This document shows, piece by piece, positions 49,549-59,118 of a DNA stretch of 64,000 bases. Origin of the DNA: Liolophura sinensis. Its lineage: Eukaryota > Mollusca > Polyplacophora > Chitonida > Chitonidae. The stretch spans positions 14,191,338 through 14,255,337 of the forward strand of contig NC_088302.1 in assembly GCF_032854445.1 (NCBI RefSeq), written 5' to 3'. The notes under the pieces are model-generated. The model did no database searches. It had not been told where the DNA came from and was given only the letters and a program-made list of their open reading frames with translations. Each line of letters starts with the position of its first letter. Within the stretch, counting starts at the first letter, position 1. Position numbers and translations under genes: made by a program.

Positions 49549-51836
49549 CCTGATTACTATTGGTTTCCCAATCTCTCCCTTAGTTTTACACCGGGTCTTC
49601 AGGGTACTCCCTGATTACTGTTGTTTTCCCAAGCTCTCTCCTAGTTTTACACCGGGTCTTCAGGGTACCCCCTGATTACTATTGGTTTCCCAAGCTCTCC
49701 CTTAGTTTTACATCGGGCCTTCATAGTACTCCCTGATTACTATTGGTTTCCCAAGCTCTCCCTTAGTTTTACACTGGGTCTTCAGGGTACTCCCTGATTA
49801 CTATTGGTTTCCCAAGCTCTCCCCTAGTTTTACCCTGGGTCTTCAGGGTACTCCCTGGTTTTCCAAGCTCTCCCCAAGTTCTACACCAGGTCTTTAGAGT
49901 ACTCCATGATTACTATTGTTTTCCCAAGCTCTCCCTTAGTTTTACACTGGGTCTTCATGGTGCTCCGTGATTACTATTGGTTTCCCAAGCTCTCCCCTAG
50001 TTTTACACTGGGTCTTCAGGGCACCCCCTGATTACTATTGTTTTCCCAAGCTCTCCCTTAGTTTTCCACCTGGTCTTCATGGTACCCCCTGATTACTATT
50101 GTTTCCCCAAGCTCTCCCCTTTTTTTACACCGGGTCTTCATGGTACTCCCTGATTACTATTGGTTCCCAAGCTCTGCCCTAGTTTTACACGTGGTCTTCA
50201 GGGTACTCCGTGATTACTATTGGCTTCCCAAGCTCTCCCTTAGTCTTCATGGTACTCCCTGATTACTATTGTTTTCCCAAGCTCTTCCTTAGTTTTACAC
50301 TAAGTTTTCATGGTACTCTCTTGTTACTATTGGTTCCCAAGCTCTCCCCTAGTTTTACACCGGGTCTTCATGGTACTCCCTGATTACTATCGTTTCCCCA
50401 AGCTCTCCCCTAGTTTTACACTGGGTCTTCAGGGTACCCCCTCATTACTATTGGTTCCCAAGCTCTCTCCTAGTTTTACACCAGGTCTTCATGGTACTCC
50501 CTGATTACTATTGGTTCCCCAAGCTCTCCCCTAGTTTTATACTGGGTCTTCATGGTACTCCCTGATTACTATCGTTTCCCCAAGCTCTCCCCTAGTTTTA
50601 TACCGGGTCTTCATGGTACTCCCTGATTACTGTCATTTCCCCAAGCTCTCCCCTAGTTTTATACCGGGTCTTCATGGTACTCCCTGATTACTGTCATTTC
50701 CCCAAGCTCTCCCCTAGTTTTATACCGGGTCTTCATGGTACTCCCTGATTACTGTCATTTCCCCAAGCTCTCCCCTAGTTTTATACCGGGTCTCATGGTA
50801 CTCCCCTGATTACTATCGTTTCCCCAAGCTCTCCCCTAGTTTTACACTGGTCTTCAGGGTACCCCCCTCATTACTATTGGTTCCCAAGCTCTCTCCTAGT
50901 TTTTACACCAGGTCTTCATGGTACTCCCTGATTACTATTGGTTTCCCCAAGCTCTCCCTAGTTTTACACTGGGTATTCATGGTACTCCCTGATTACTATT
51001 GGTTCCCAAGCTCTCCCCTAGTTTTATACTGGGTCTTCATGGTACTCCCCTGATTACTATTGTTTCCCCAAGCTCTCCCCTAGTTTTATACTGGGTCTTC
51101 ATGGTACTCCGTGATTACTATTGTTCCCAAGCTCTCCCTTAATTTACACCAGGTCTTCAGGGTACTTCCTGATTACTACTGGTTTCCTAAGCTCTCCCCT
51201 AGTTTTACACCAAGTCTTCATGGTACTCCCTGATTACTATTGGTTCCCAAGCTCTCCCCTAGTTTTATACCGGGTCTTCATGGTACTCCGTGATTACTAT
51301 TGGTTCCCAAGCTCTCCCTTAATTTTACACGGGGTCTTCAGGGTACTCCTGATTACTACTGGTTTCCTAAGCTCTCCCCTAGTTTTACACCGGGTCTTCA
51401 TGGTACTCCCTGATTACTATTGGTTCCCAAGCTCTCCCCTAGTTTATACTGGGTCTTCATGGTACTCCCTGATTACTATTGTTTCCCCAAGCTCTTCCCT
51501 AGTTTTATACTGGGTCTTCATGGTACTCCGTGATTACTATTGGTTCCCAAGCTCTCCTTAGTTTTCCACCTGGTCTTCATGGTACTCCCTGATTACTATT
51601 GTTTCCCCAAGCTCTCCCCTAGTTTTACACCGGGTCTTCATGGTACTCCCTGATTACTATTGTTTCCCCAAGCTCTTCCCTAGTTTTATACCGGGTCTTC
51701 ATGGTACTCCCGTGATTACTATTGGTTCCCAAGCTCTCCCTTAGTTTTACACCGGGTCTTCAGGGTACTCCCTTGTTACTATTGGTTTCCCAAGCTCTCT
51801 CGTAGTTTCACTCCAGGTCTTCAGGGTACTCACAAA
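49549..51836. repeat. Minisatellite, 61-bp unit, about 37-38 copies, next to an exon
   Basis: Unit: CTCCCTGATTACTATTGGTT, TCCCAAGCTCTCCCCTAG, TTTTACACCGGGTCTTCA, then TGGTA or GGGTA. Units vary at 'ACACC/ATACT/ATACC' and by single-base indels (60-62 bp). Blocks of near-identical units (for example 50580-50790) show recent local duplication. The array stops at about 51836 in 'ttcagggtactcac', only about 25 bp before the exon 3 acceptor. Long open frames in it (Y-Y-W-F-P-S-S-P-L repeats) come from the period and are not genes. Confidence 0.95.
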
Positions 51837-51859
51837 CTAAGTGTCCTGTGTTTGTCCAG

Positions 51860-51949
51860 GTTTCAGATGGCTGCAGGATCTGGTCAGTTGACCATTGTAG
51901 AGAGATTCCTGGCTTATGGTGGTGGACATCAACAGCACAGATCTCATGG
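51860..51949 (+). CDS. RAI14: RAI14/UACA-like ankyrin protein, coding exon 3 (one-base frame break)
   Basis: Acceptor TTTGTCCAG and donor GTATGA bracket the exon. In the frame set by exon 2 it starts V-FQMAAGSGQLTIVERFLAYG, a normal ankyrin repeat, and then goes astray. One base further on, the expected VDINSTDLMG appears and joins in phase to exon 4 (GRTALHMAA). So one surplus base, most simply a G in 51918-51924 (GGTGGTGG), interrupts the frame. Without it, length, phase and repeat spacing are all correct. The cause may be an assembly or read error, or a real frameshift that would stop translation in exon 5. Confidence 0.85.
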
Positions 51950-52422
51950 GTATGAAATTGCACTAAATATGTACTATGTAACTTATGTATAGGTTATTGA
52001 AATAACATTGAATTTTCATCAATGTTATATTAAAGGCCACTTATGTCTGACAAATGCATATATAAGTATTTTTTTTTTTGTTTTTATTTTGCCCTGTATA
52101 CATGAGATACATGTAAGCAGTTTTCTGAATTTGAAGATATATCAATACAATGACAAGTACATGGACTTTCATGTAGTTTGCAAAATATTTTTTTAAAAAA
52201 TTTCAAGTATGTTAACTTTACCTTTTTTTTTAACTTGAAAACTCCTTTGTGCTAACGCAGAAAGTGATGTCTCAGTTATCAAGGTATTTTATCTATAGGT
52301 TTAATATGAATACATGTGCTTATGTACTTATTATAAACACATGTACTTATTTAATGCAACCCCTGCAGGCCGTACTGATGAATAGAATTGTTCTGATATA
52401 GATATTTCCCTGATAATTCCAG

Positions 52423-52487
52423 GTCGTACAGCGTTGCACATGGCTGCCAAACTTGGCTGGCCTCTGATGGTGGAGAAGCTTCTAATG
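52423..52487 (+). CDS. RAI14: RAI14/UACA-like ankyrin protein, coding exon 4
   Basis: After the acceptor TAATTCCAG it reads (G)RTALHMAAKLGWPLMVEKL then LM, ending in phase 0 at a GTATGA donor. This is the first helix pair of an ankyrin repeat (G-R-T-A-L-H-x-A-A-K-x-G). The first codon is split across the preceding intron, which confirms that exon 3 must end in phase 1. The gap of about 470 bp to exon 3 holds only AT-rich intron. Confidence 0.9.
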
Positions 52488-53027
52488 GTATGAGATCTGC
52501 GCTATGATGTCATATTTACTACTAAAAAAAAACATGATAAAACAAAGCATGTCTCTTCTGTAAGAGATTTCTTAAGAATTTTGATTACCCATTTTGATTT
52601 TCTTTTCGTGTATTGGAACGTATGCATCGTTTCATGTGAACCAATACAATTTTGTGGATGACAGACTGCCAGATAATTATGTGTTAATCTTAAATGTAAA
52701 ACAGTGACTATACACTGTAGATTATTTGTACTCACAGCTATTAACAAGTTTGTTACATAAAGATACTCTATTAATAACTGTCTATGTAGTTGTCTGTTTC
52801 CAGAAGTGGCACTCTCTACCATGTCGGATTTTTAATAAAAGAATGTCACAGTCCAGTGTGCTCTGTGAAAAACACACTACAGGAGAGACCATAGAATTCT
52901 TTCATTAGAGATCCGACATGGCTGAAAATGCAAGTGACTAAAACTGACTACTGTCAGACTCTATAGACAGCTATCATTTCCTAGCAATTTGCTAACATGT
53001 TAATGGTTTTGCTTTCACATTTTCCAG
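52488..53027 (+). other. Short intron of the RAI14-like gene
   Basis: A 540-bp intron between the GTATGA donor and the acceptor CATTTTCCAG. It shows no repeat or conserved element that I can name. Confidence 0.75.
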
Positions 53028-53156
53028 ATGGGAGCCAATCAGAACTGTGTGGACAGTGACCACATGAGTGCTGTACATTATGCCTGCGGAAGCTCCCACT
53101 TACCCTGTGTCCAGTCCCTGATTCAGTATAGGGCCAATGTAAACAGTAAAGACAAG
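53028..53156 (+). CDS. RAI14: RAI14/UACA-like ankyrin protein, coding exon 5
   Basis: A 129-nt exon of exactly 43 codons, phase 0 on both sides, with acceptor TTTTCCAG and donor GTGAGA. It begins MGANQNCVDSDHMSAVHYAC and continues GSSHLPCVQSLIQYRANVNS, then KDK. It completes one ankyrin repeat (M-G-A-N-x-N) and supplies the next (S-A-V-H-Y-A-C-G... R-A-N-V-N-S-K-D). The apparent start codon is internal, not the gene start. Reading on past the donor gives a short unrelated tail that is intron. Confidence 0.92.
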
Positions 53157-53410
53157 GTGAGAGAGCAGACTGATTACATGTACATGAGGACTGAAGAGAG
53201 GTTCTCTTTGTTAAAGGGGGGGGAGGGGGTTAGGGGGTTAGAGGAAAGATTAAAGCAAATCAGGTCATTCATTAGCACCGAAGACACTTTATATTTAGAT
53301 ATTACATAAAGACATTTGTCTAGTTTCTTGGCTGGGTGAAATACTTATCTTTCAGTAGTGCAGACAGAAGATTAAAAGTTAAATCAGCATCAAGGAAAAT
53401 TGGGGGTCTC

Positions 53411-53692
53411 TGTGGTTGAGGGATTAGCATGCCAGTACGGGGCAATGGAACCTCCACCAGGAGCCTCCTACATGTACCAAAGCAGTCTGTGAGCTGTGAG
53501 CTCAAGTCCGGCTCATGCTGGCTTCCTCTCTGACCATGTGTTGAAAGATCTTCTAGCAACCAGCAGATGGTCGTGGGTTTCCTCCTTTCTCTGCCCCGGT
53601 TCCCTCCATCCATGATGCTGGCTGCGGTCATAAAAGTGAAATATTCTTGAGTACAACATGAGACACCAGTCAAATAAATGTGTCGAATAAAG
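53411..53692 (+). mobile_element. SINE family 1, full-length copy
   Basis: Head 'tgtggttgagggattagcat' with B-box-like GAGCTCAAGTCCGG, then 'ctcatgctggcttcctctct', 'cagcagatggtcgtgggttt', 'ccatgatgctggctgcggtc', 'gtgaaatattcttgagtac', 'caccagtcaaataaatg'. A small insertion is present near 53440-53485 compared with the 3818 copy. It lies 34 bp before the 92-bp array. Confidence 0.85.
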
Positions 53693-53725
53693 GGGGATTG
53701 ACCACTTTGACCTGCTCCACTTTTC

Positions 53726-54547
53726 TTTGTGCCTTTGTGACTTTAACCAGTAAACCACACTCACAGGGCCACACATAGGTGGCTTCCAAGAAGTTTATGG
53801 GGAGATCATCATTTGGCTTTGTGCCTTTGTGACTTTAACCAGTAAACCACACTCACAGGGCCACACATAGCTGGCTTCCCAAGAAGTTTATGGGAGATCA
53901 TCATTTGGCTTTGTGCCTTTGTGACTTTAACCATTAAACCCACACTCACAGGGGCCACACATAGGTGGCTTCCCAAGAAGTTTATGGGAGATCATCATTG
54001 GCTTTGTGACTTTAACCAGTAAACCACACTCACAGGGCCACATTGGCTTCCCAAGAAGTTTGTGAGAGATCATCATTTGGCTTTGTGCCTTTGTGACTTT
54101 AACCAGTAAACCACACTCACAGGGCCACACATAGGTGGCTTCCCAAGAAGTTTGTGGGAGATCATCATTTGGCTTTGTGCCTTTGTGACTTTAACCAGTA
54201 AACCACACTCACAGGGGCCACACATAGGTGGCTTCCTAAGAAGTTTGTGAGAGATCATCATTTGGCTTTGTGGCCTTTGTGACTTTAACCAGTAAACGAC
54301 ACTCACATGGCCACACATAGGTGGCTTCCCAAGAAGTTTGTGGGAGATCATCATTTGGCTTTGTGCCTTTGTGACTTTAACCAGTAAACCACACTCACAG
54401 GGCCACACATAGCTGGCTTCCCAAGAGTTTATGGGAGATCATCATTTGGCTTTGTGCCTTTGTGACTTTTACCAGTAAACCACACTCACAGGGCCACACA
54501 TAGGTGGCTTCCCAAGAAGTTTGTGAGAGATCATCATTTGGCTTTGT
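53726..54547. repeat. Minisatellite, 92-bp unit, about 9 copies
   Basis: Unit: TTTGTGCCTTTGTGACTTTA, ACCAGTAAACCACACTCACA, GGGCCACACATAGGTGGCTT, CCCAAGAAGTTTGTGGGAGA, TCATCATTTGGC. One unit (about 53998-54080) is shortened. Minus-strand frames reading 'CECGLLVKVTKAQSQMMISH' repeatedly, broken by indels between copies, are the array and not a protein. Confidence 0.95.
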
Positions 54548-54897
54548 TGTATGCCTCTTGTTTCTTGCTGAAGAGTTCTGTGGATTTGATTGGTACAAGT
54601 GTACAGGAATACCTGTATGCTTTCAGTGTTCCACAAACGTTCCTTGGAGCACACTACAGACGATTTACTGGCAGGCCATTGGCTTTCTACCGGGTGATCT
54701 ATGAAGATTTTGCACTTTGCATTTGACAAATCCACACTTATAACTTAGAACTGAAAAATGGCATCTGGTGGTAAATTACTGTAGTATTTGACTTAAAAAT
54801 TGGTCCAATACATTGTGTTTATAGGGACAAATAAAGGTCATGAAACATTACTTTTGATGAAAAAACTTCTTCTTCCCAGTAAGAAATAAACAACCCT

Positions 54898-54916
54898 CCC
54901 CCCCCCCCCCCCCCCC
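54898..54916. repeat. Homopolymer C run (19 C)
   Basis: Nineteen consecutive C followed by ACCAAAC and an A-run. Length is uncertain in any assembly. Confidence 0.9.
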
Positions 54917-55120
54917 ACCAAACAAAAAAAAGGTAAAGAACAACTCTGAATGCCTTTTTAGATCAATGGAACTCTCAGATTCAGACAAAATGAGTGACTT
55001 TTTTCATGGATCAAGTTTTGGCCTGGATTAAATACATGTACACTGTTTTAGAAACCATACATCCTTCAAAGACTCTTCTGTAAATGAGCCATGTGTTTTT
55101 CTCCCATTCTATTCCAATAG

Positions 55121-55228
55121 AGTGGACGCAGCCCATTGTTTTACTGTGCCCAGAGGTGGGGAGGTACGCATGTGTAAGCTTCTGTTGGACAACGGTGCTG
55201 ACATCAACCTGCAAGACCACTTTGGAAG
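55121..55228 (+). CDS. RAI14: RAI14/UACA-like ankyrin protein, coding exon 6 (second one-base frame break)
   Basis: Acceptor CCAATAG, donor GTTTGT (55229). In phase with exon 5 it begins SGRSPLFYCAQ. The frame then shifts by one, and the expected GEVRMCKLLLDNGADINLQD continues in the next frame to HFG. A single surplus G at 55155/55156 (CAGAGGTGGGG where CAGAGTGGGG would be in frame) explains this and would give Q-S-G-E, restoring exact ankyrin spacing. As written, the first frame meets TAA at 55174-55176. The exon ends in phase 2, so more exons must follow. The donor fits the consensus weakly beyond GT. Confidence 0.82.
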
Positions 55229-55938
55229 GTTTGTTATTTAGCTAGTTTCGTTATTTAACACATTACAACAACTGTACTTTAAAGAATACATGTACTTTCC
55301 ATAGTAGGACAAGTGTACTTGTGTTGGGTGTTTACCCTGTCAAAGGTATATTCATCTGAATACATGTTATGAGTGAGAAATGTTAGAATGTCCTGAGGAA
55401 CAGAAGTTTTTGTATTGGGCTGACATTCCTTGGCCAGAACTTGTTATTTACAGGTACTGTATTTCACCCTTTTTTCAAAGGACACATTATGCTTAAAATG
55501 TTACTTTAGTTCCAAGAGAAACAGGGCAGTAAACGGGTCAAGTCTGCAACAGGAGTGCCTTATTATTCCTGTCATAGAGTATGCACTCAATATATTTGTT
55601 ATTGAATCGAAACTTATTATATTTTTTCAAAGATAATTTTTTTTTTTCAAGATTGACAATTTTCTCTCTCTTCCCACTGTTTAAAAATCCTGCAATAATT
55701 CACAAATAATAAGTGAAATTTGAAACTCTGAAAAGGCTTTTTTTTTCTCTTTAGAATCTTTTTTCATCAGCTTTCTTTTAGTAATCAGTTTCTATGGACA
55801 TTCAATACCATACCTAGCTATTACAGAATGTCCGTCATTGTTAACCCGTTAACAAAACCTCTTTCCTGCTCATGGTGTAGATTTTCATGTTAGGCCTATT
55901 ATATCTTCAGGCCTAGCTGTATTATATTGATTTAACTC

Positions 55939-55961
55939 TTTTTTTTTTTTTTTTTTTTTTT
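55939..55961. repeat. Homopolymer T run (23 T)
   Basis: Twenty-three consecutive T after CTC; it could be the poly(A) end of an old minus-strand retroposon, but no body is recognisable. Confidence 0.85.
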
Positions 55962-56055
55962 ACTAAATTATTATGCTGAAATTGTTGTGGTTTTGACATG
56001 AAATGTAATTCTATGTTTCTGGTTGCTTTAATTTTATCAGATTTCAGTAAAAAAT

Positions 56056-56075
56056 GTATATATATATATATATAT
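56056..56075. repeat. (TA)n microsatellite
   Basis: Ten TA dinucleotides. Confidence 0.9.
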
Positions 56076-56537
56076 CATTCAGTTTAAGATTGTAACATCC
56101 AGAACTGATTTTACCCATTGAAATAACGTTGGCAAGTGTGCCTGTGAAAATTAGTAGTCTCAACAAATCCATATGTGTGTACTGTGAGGACTTAAGGCCT
56201 CTGCCTTTGCCACTAACAACCTGCTGATGTTTTTATTTCTCAGCCCTTCTGATCAGGATTGTGTTTGACTTAGAAATCTGATCTCATTGAACACGATGCT
56301 GGTATACACATTCCACAAATGCAAACATGTGGGAGAAAAACTTCTGTGTTTATAACGCTTTCCACAGACTGGTTCTAGGTTTTGTAGGTCAGCTGCTCAC
56401 TGTGATTGTCATTAGGACTGACATCTCTGCTGTGTTAGTATTTAGCTGAAATGAAGTGTGAGAGATAATTTTGGATCATGTTATTTTTTAACCCTGTATG
56501 ATGAAATAACTGCATTAACTTTAAAAGACTGCTTCAA

Positions 56538-56575
56538 TGGGCCTAAAGATTAGAGCGTCTGCCTCAAAGTAAAGT
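56538..56575 (+). mobile_element. tRNA-like SINE head fragment
   Basis: TGGGCCTAAAGATTAGAGCG followed by TCTGCCTCAAAGT looks like the 5' head of a tRNA-derived SINE (A-box region plus anticodon arm). It stops before a B box and is followed by an ACAT microsatellite. Confidence 0.4.
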
Positions 56576-56587
56576 AATAAAGCATAG

Positions 56588-56621
56588 ATACATACATACA
56601 TACATGTACATACATACATAA
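56588..56621. repeat. (ACAT)n microsatellite
   Basis: About eight ACAT units with one ACATGTAC interruption. Confidence 0.9.
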
Positions 56622-57204
56622 TAACTTTTAATAACAAATATACCTATTTAATAACAAAGAACATTAAGAAATTATTTTTTATTCTGATGTTTGAAATGAC
56701 TCGAGCTATGCAGAATAGTATTCTGGTATGAAAAGCAATATTTACCATAGAAGAGAAAAAACTCAATTTTAGAGTTGGAGTAAGAACAGTTAAATGATCA
56801 AACCTGCGCATCTACATGTATAATAGACAAATACACCAAGTACAAGTAAACAAAGGCATATCATTTCAAGCATAATACCTGCTGCCTGTCTGTTTATCAG
56901 CCAGGAGATATGTTTACAAATACGTGTAATTCAGTAGCTTTAATCCCCCAGGGAAGCTAACATTTAGCTCTCTGTGTACTGCCTCTTCCTTCAGTTTGTT
57001 ATTATTCCAGTTTATCTGTGAGACGGGCATTCACTGACATGTATAAATGGACTGCTATTCTAACCTCTGTAGATCCCAGTGATCAAGCCCGACTATGCTA
57101 ACTCTTCAAGGGTCTATCAGTAATAAGTTTAGATATGTTTGTTGTGGTGTTCCTGGGATGTTTGGAAAGACGTGCATTCAGTGGACACCTACCTGCCCCT
57201 ACCC

Positions 57205-57370
57205 TAATTCATTTAAAATTTGCCCCACCTTGTCTGGTCATTTTAGCCAGTATATATGTAATCCTGGCCGGAATATTGAATTTCTTTTTTCTCACATGGT
57301 TTAAACAGGCTAATGAACAACATACCCGTATCTTTACCAAACCAAAAGGCTGGTAAAGAAATGTAATAGT
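57205..57370 (+). mobile_element. MITE-like repeat, family B, copy 3
   Basis: Contains 'ttaaaatttgccccacc', 'cattttagccagtatatatg', 'taatcctggccggaatattg', 'ttctcacatggtttaaacag' and 'cgtatctttacc', matching the copy at 5945 in the same orientation. The two overlapping short frames here are equivalent to frames in that copy and are not genes. Confidence 0.6.
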
Positions 57371-57754
57371 CTACTTTCATCACTACTAATATCTGTCCCA
57401 AATTTTAGAAGAACTTTTGTAAGCAGCTTAGGTATATGGTTAATGTGTGTCTTAGCAGGAATTTTCCATGTCAGAGGGATTTGCCGGCTTAATCTGGCCA
57501 GATAAAGTATAACCTTAGTTGAGTATATGCACATACCAACAATTAAGTTCCTGAGGATTTATAAAGATTTCCACCCTTAAGTTAGCATGGTGAAATTACA
57601 TGGCAAGAAATTCCATTTACTCTATTTCAGTTCCGGGATCACTCTCCTTACTATTGAAATGTAATAGAACACAGACAAATTATACTTTCCGCCAACTACT
57701 GCTGTGTGAAGGCCTGCAGTGCAGTTTAGAGGATACATTTATCTATATTAAGGA

Positions 57755-57945
57755 TTAGAAATTTCGTCCATGACTAACTTGCCCATTTTTCCTGATTCCG
57801 TGAGTTCTATTGAATCCGTGGAACATGGAATGATATTCTGTTGGAAAATTGTAAGTTTCAGCACTAAAAAATAATATTTTGTGGCATTTATTTGCCTCTG
57901 AAAATGCAAATTTGTGGACAAAATTACAGGTCATTTAGGGTGTAT
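57755..57945 (+). repeat. Dispersed repeat family D, third copy
   Basis: 'gtccatgactaacttgccca', 'tttttcctgattccgtgagt', 'atgatattctgttggaaaat', 'tttcagcactaaaa', 'atttgcctctgaaaatgcaa' match the two adjacent copies at 34726-35120 in order and orientation. Confidence 0.65.
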
Positions 57946-58503
57946 ACAACATCTAGTTCACACACACATACATGTATACTGGCAGACTCCTTACTGTACA
58001 AACTGTCAAGTACAGTGTTCAGGGTATCAACACGAAAGGGTCTTTAAAACCAACCACTGGGCATTTGAAGTGTTACAGGAAATTTAATACAGCTTGTCTC
58101 AGAAGCGATGAGGATATACAACGTAAGTAGTTTTAGGTGTCATCTTTTGTTGGTGTTAGCAAAGATAACACCAGGTCACATGAGGGTTGTTTGTCTCCAG
58201 GGTGGCTGACTATCCTATCTCTCATCAGGAGAGTCCTGGGTGGTAATGGGTGACCCTGTCCCTCAGCCCCACAGCTGGTAGAACAGGACTTCAGTGTGGG
58301 TTATGTGAGGCGGCTGTTGAAAGGTGACTTAGAAAATTAGGCAAGTGCCACCATAGAGGTGCACATTTTTGTCTGGATTCAGTCAGGCACAATTTGTTAG
58401 TCTATGTTGATGGGTCATGTCAGCACAAGGAAAGGTCTCTGGCTGAACACACTAGGTTCTCCAGCAATTATGCATCCTTCACATGCACATGTCTGGGGTT
58501 TCC

Positions 58504-59118
58504 AGTACACATGCGCACTTTTGGTGTCACCATTATACTTGTACATTTCTGATGTCACCATTGTACAGAAGTGTGTCACCATTGTACACATAAATGTGTA
58601 CACTACTGGTGTCACCATGTACATGTACACTTCTGATGCCACCACTGTAAGTGTACACTTCTGTTGTCACCATTGTATGTGAATACTCCTGTTTTGTCAC
58701 CATGGTACATGTACACTTCTCATGTCACCGCTGTATGTGTGTACTCCTGTTTTGTCACCATTGTACATATACACTTCTCACGTCACCATTGTACATGTAC
58801 ACTTCTCACGTCACTGTTGTTCATGTATACTTCTCATGTCACAGTTGTACATATACACTTCTCATGTCACAGTTGTACATATACACTTCTCATGTCACAG
58901 TTGTACATATACACTTCTCATGTCACAGTTGTACATATACACTTCTCATGTCACAGTTGTACATATACACTTCTCATGTCACAGTTGTACATGTATACTT
59001 CTCATGTCACAGTTGTACATATACACTTCTCATGTCACAGTTGTACATATATACTTCTCGTGTCACCATTGTATATGTACACTCCTCGTGTCACAGTTGT
59101 ACATGTACACTTCTGGTG
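58504..59118. repeat. Minisatellite, 28-bp core unit, about 20 copies
   Basis: Core unit CACTTCTCATGTCACAGTTG then TACATATA, near-identical between about 58855 and 59050. Outer units on both sides are diverged ('ggtgtcaccattgtacat', 'ctcctgttttgtcaccatt'). Because 28 is not a multiple of 3 and the unit has no stop in any forward frame, all three plus-strand frames stay open for 150 codons or more, giving the same 28-residue super-repeat (Y-T-S-H-V-T-V-V-H type). I regard these as non-coding. Confidence 0.95.

Larger units (their letters stand above)
46712..51859 (+). other. Intron of the RAI14-like gene holding the 61-bp array
   Basis: Runs from the GTGAGT donor to the acceptor TTTGTCCAG. 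It has a diverged SINE family-1 piece (about 48230-48435), a 45-bp tandem block (49287-49548) and the long 61-bp array (49549-51836). Nothing can be supported in 46.7-48.2 and 48.45-49.28 kb. Confidence 0.7.
53157..55120 (+). other. Intron of the RAI14-like gene with a SINE and the 92-bp array
   Basis: Runs from GTGAGA to the acceptor ATTCCAATAG. Holds a family-1 SINE (53411-53692), the 92-bp minisatellite (53726-54547) and a C-run (54898-54916). The remaining 54.55-55.12 kb shows nothing more. Confidence 0.75.

Noticed and set aside
49549-51561. Long plus-strand open frames (64 and 146 codons) rich in Y-Y-W-F-P-S-S-P-L
   Set aside because: They lie wholly in the 61-bp minisatellite and repeat with its period; unit-length indels change the frame freely, as in non-coding DNA.
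53927-54735. Minus-strand frames repeating a C-E-C-G-L-L-V-K-V-T-K motif
   Set aside because: They are translations of the 92-bp array, broken between copies by small indels, with no start, splice or homology support.
57630-57665. Acceptor-like TATTTCAG followed by a short open stretch, tested as the next ankyrin exon
   Set aside because: In the required phase it gives about ten codons without ankyrin pattern and then a stop.
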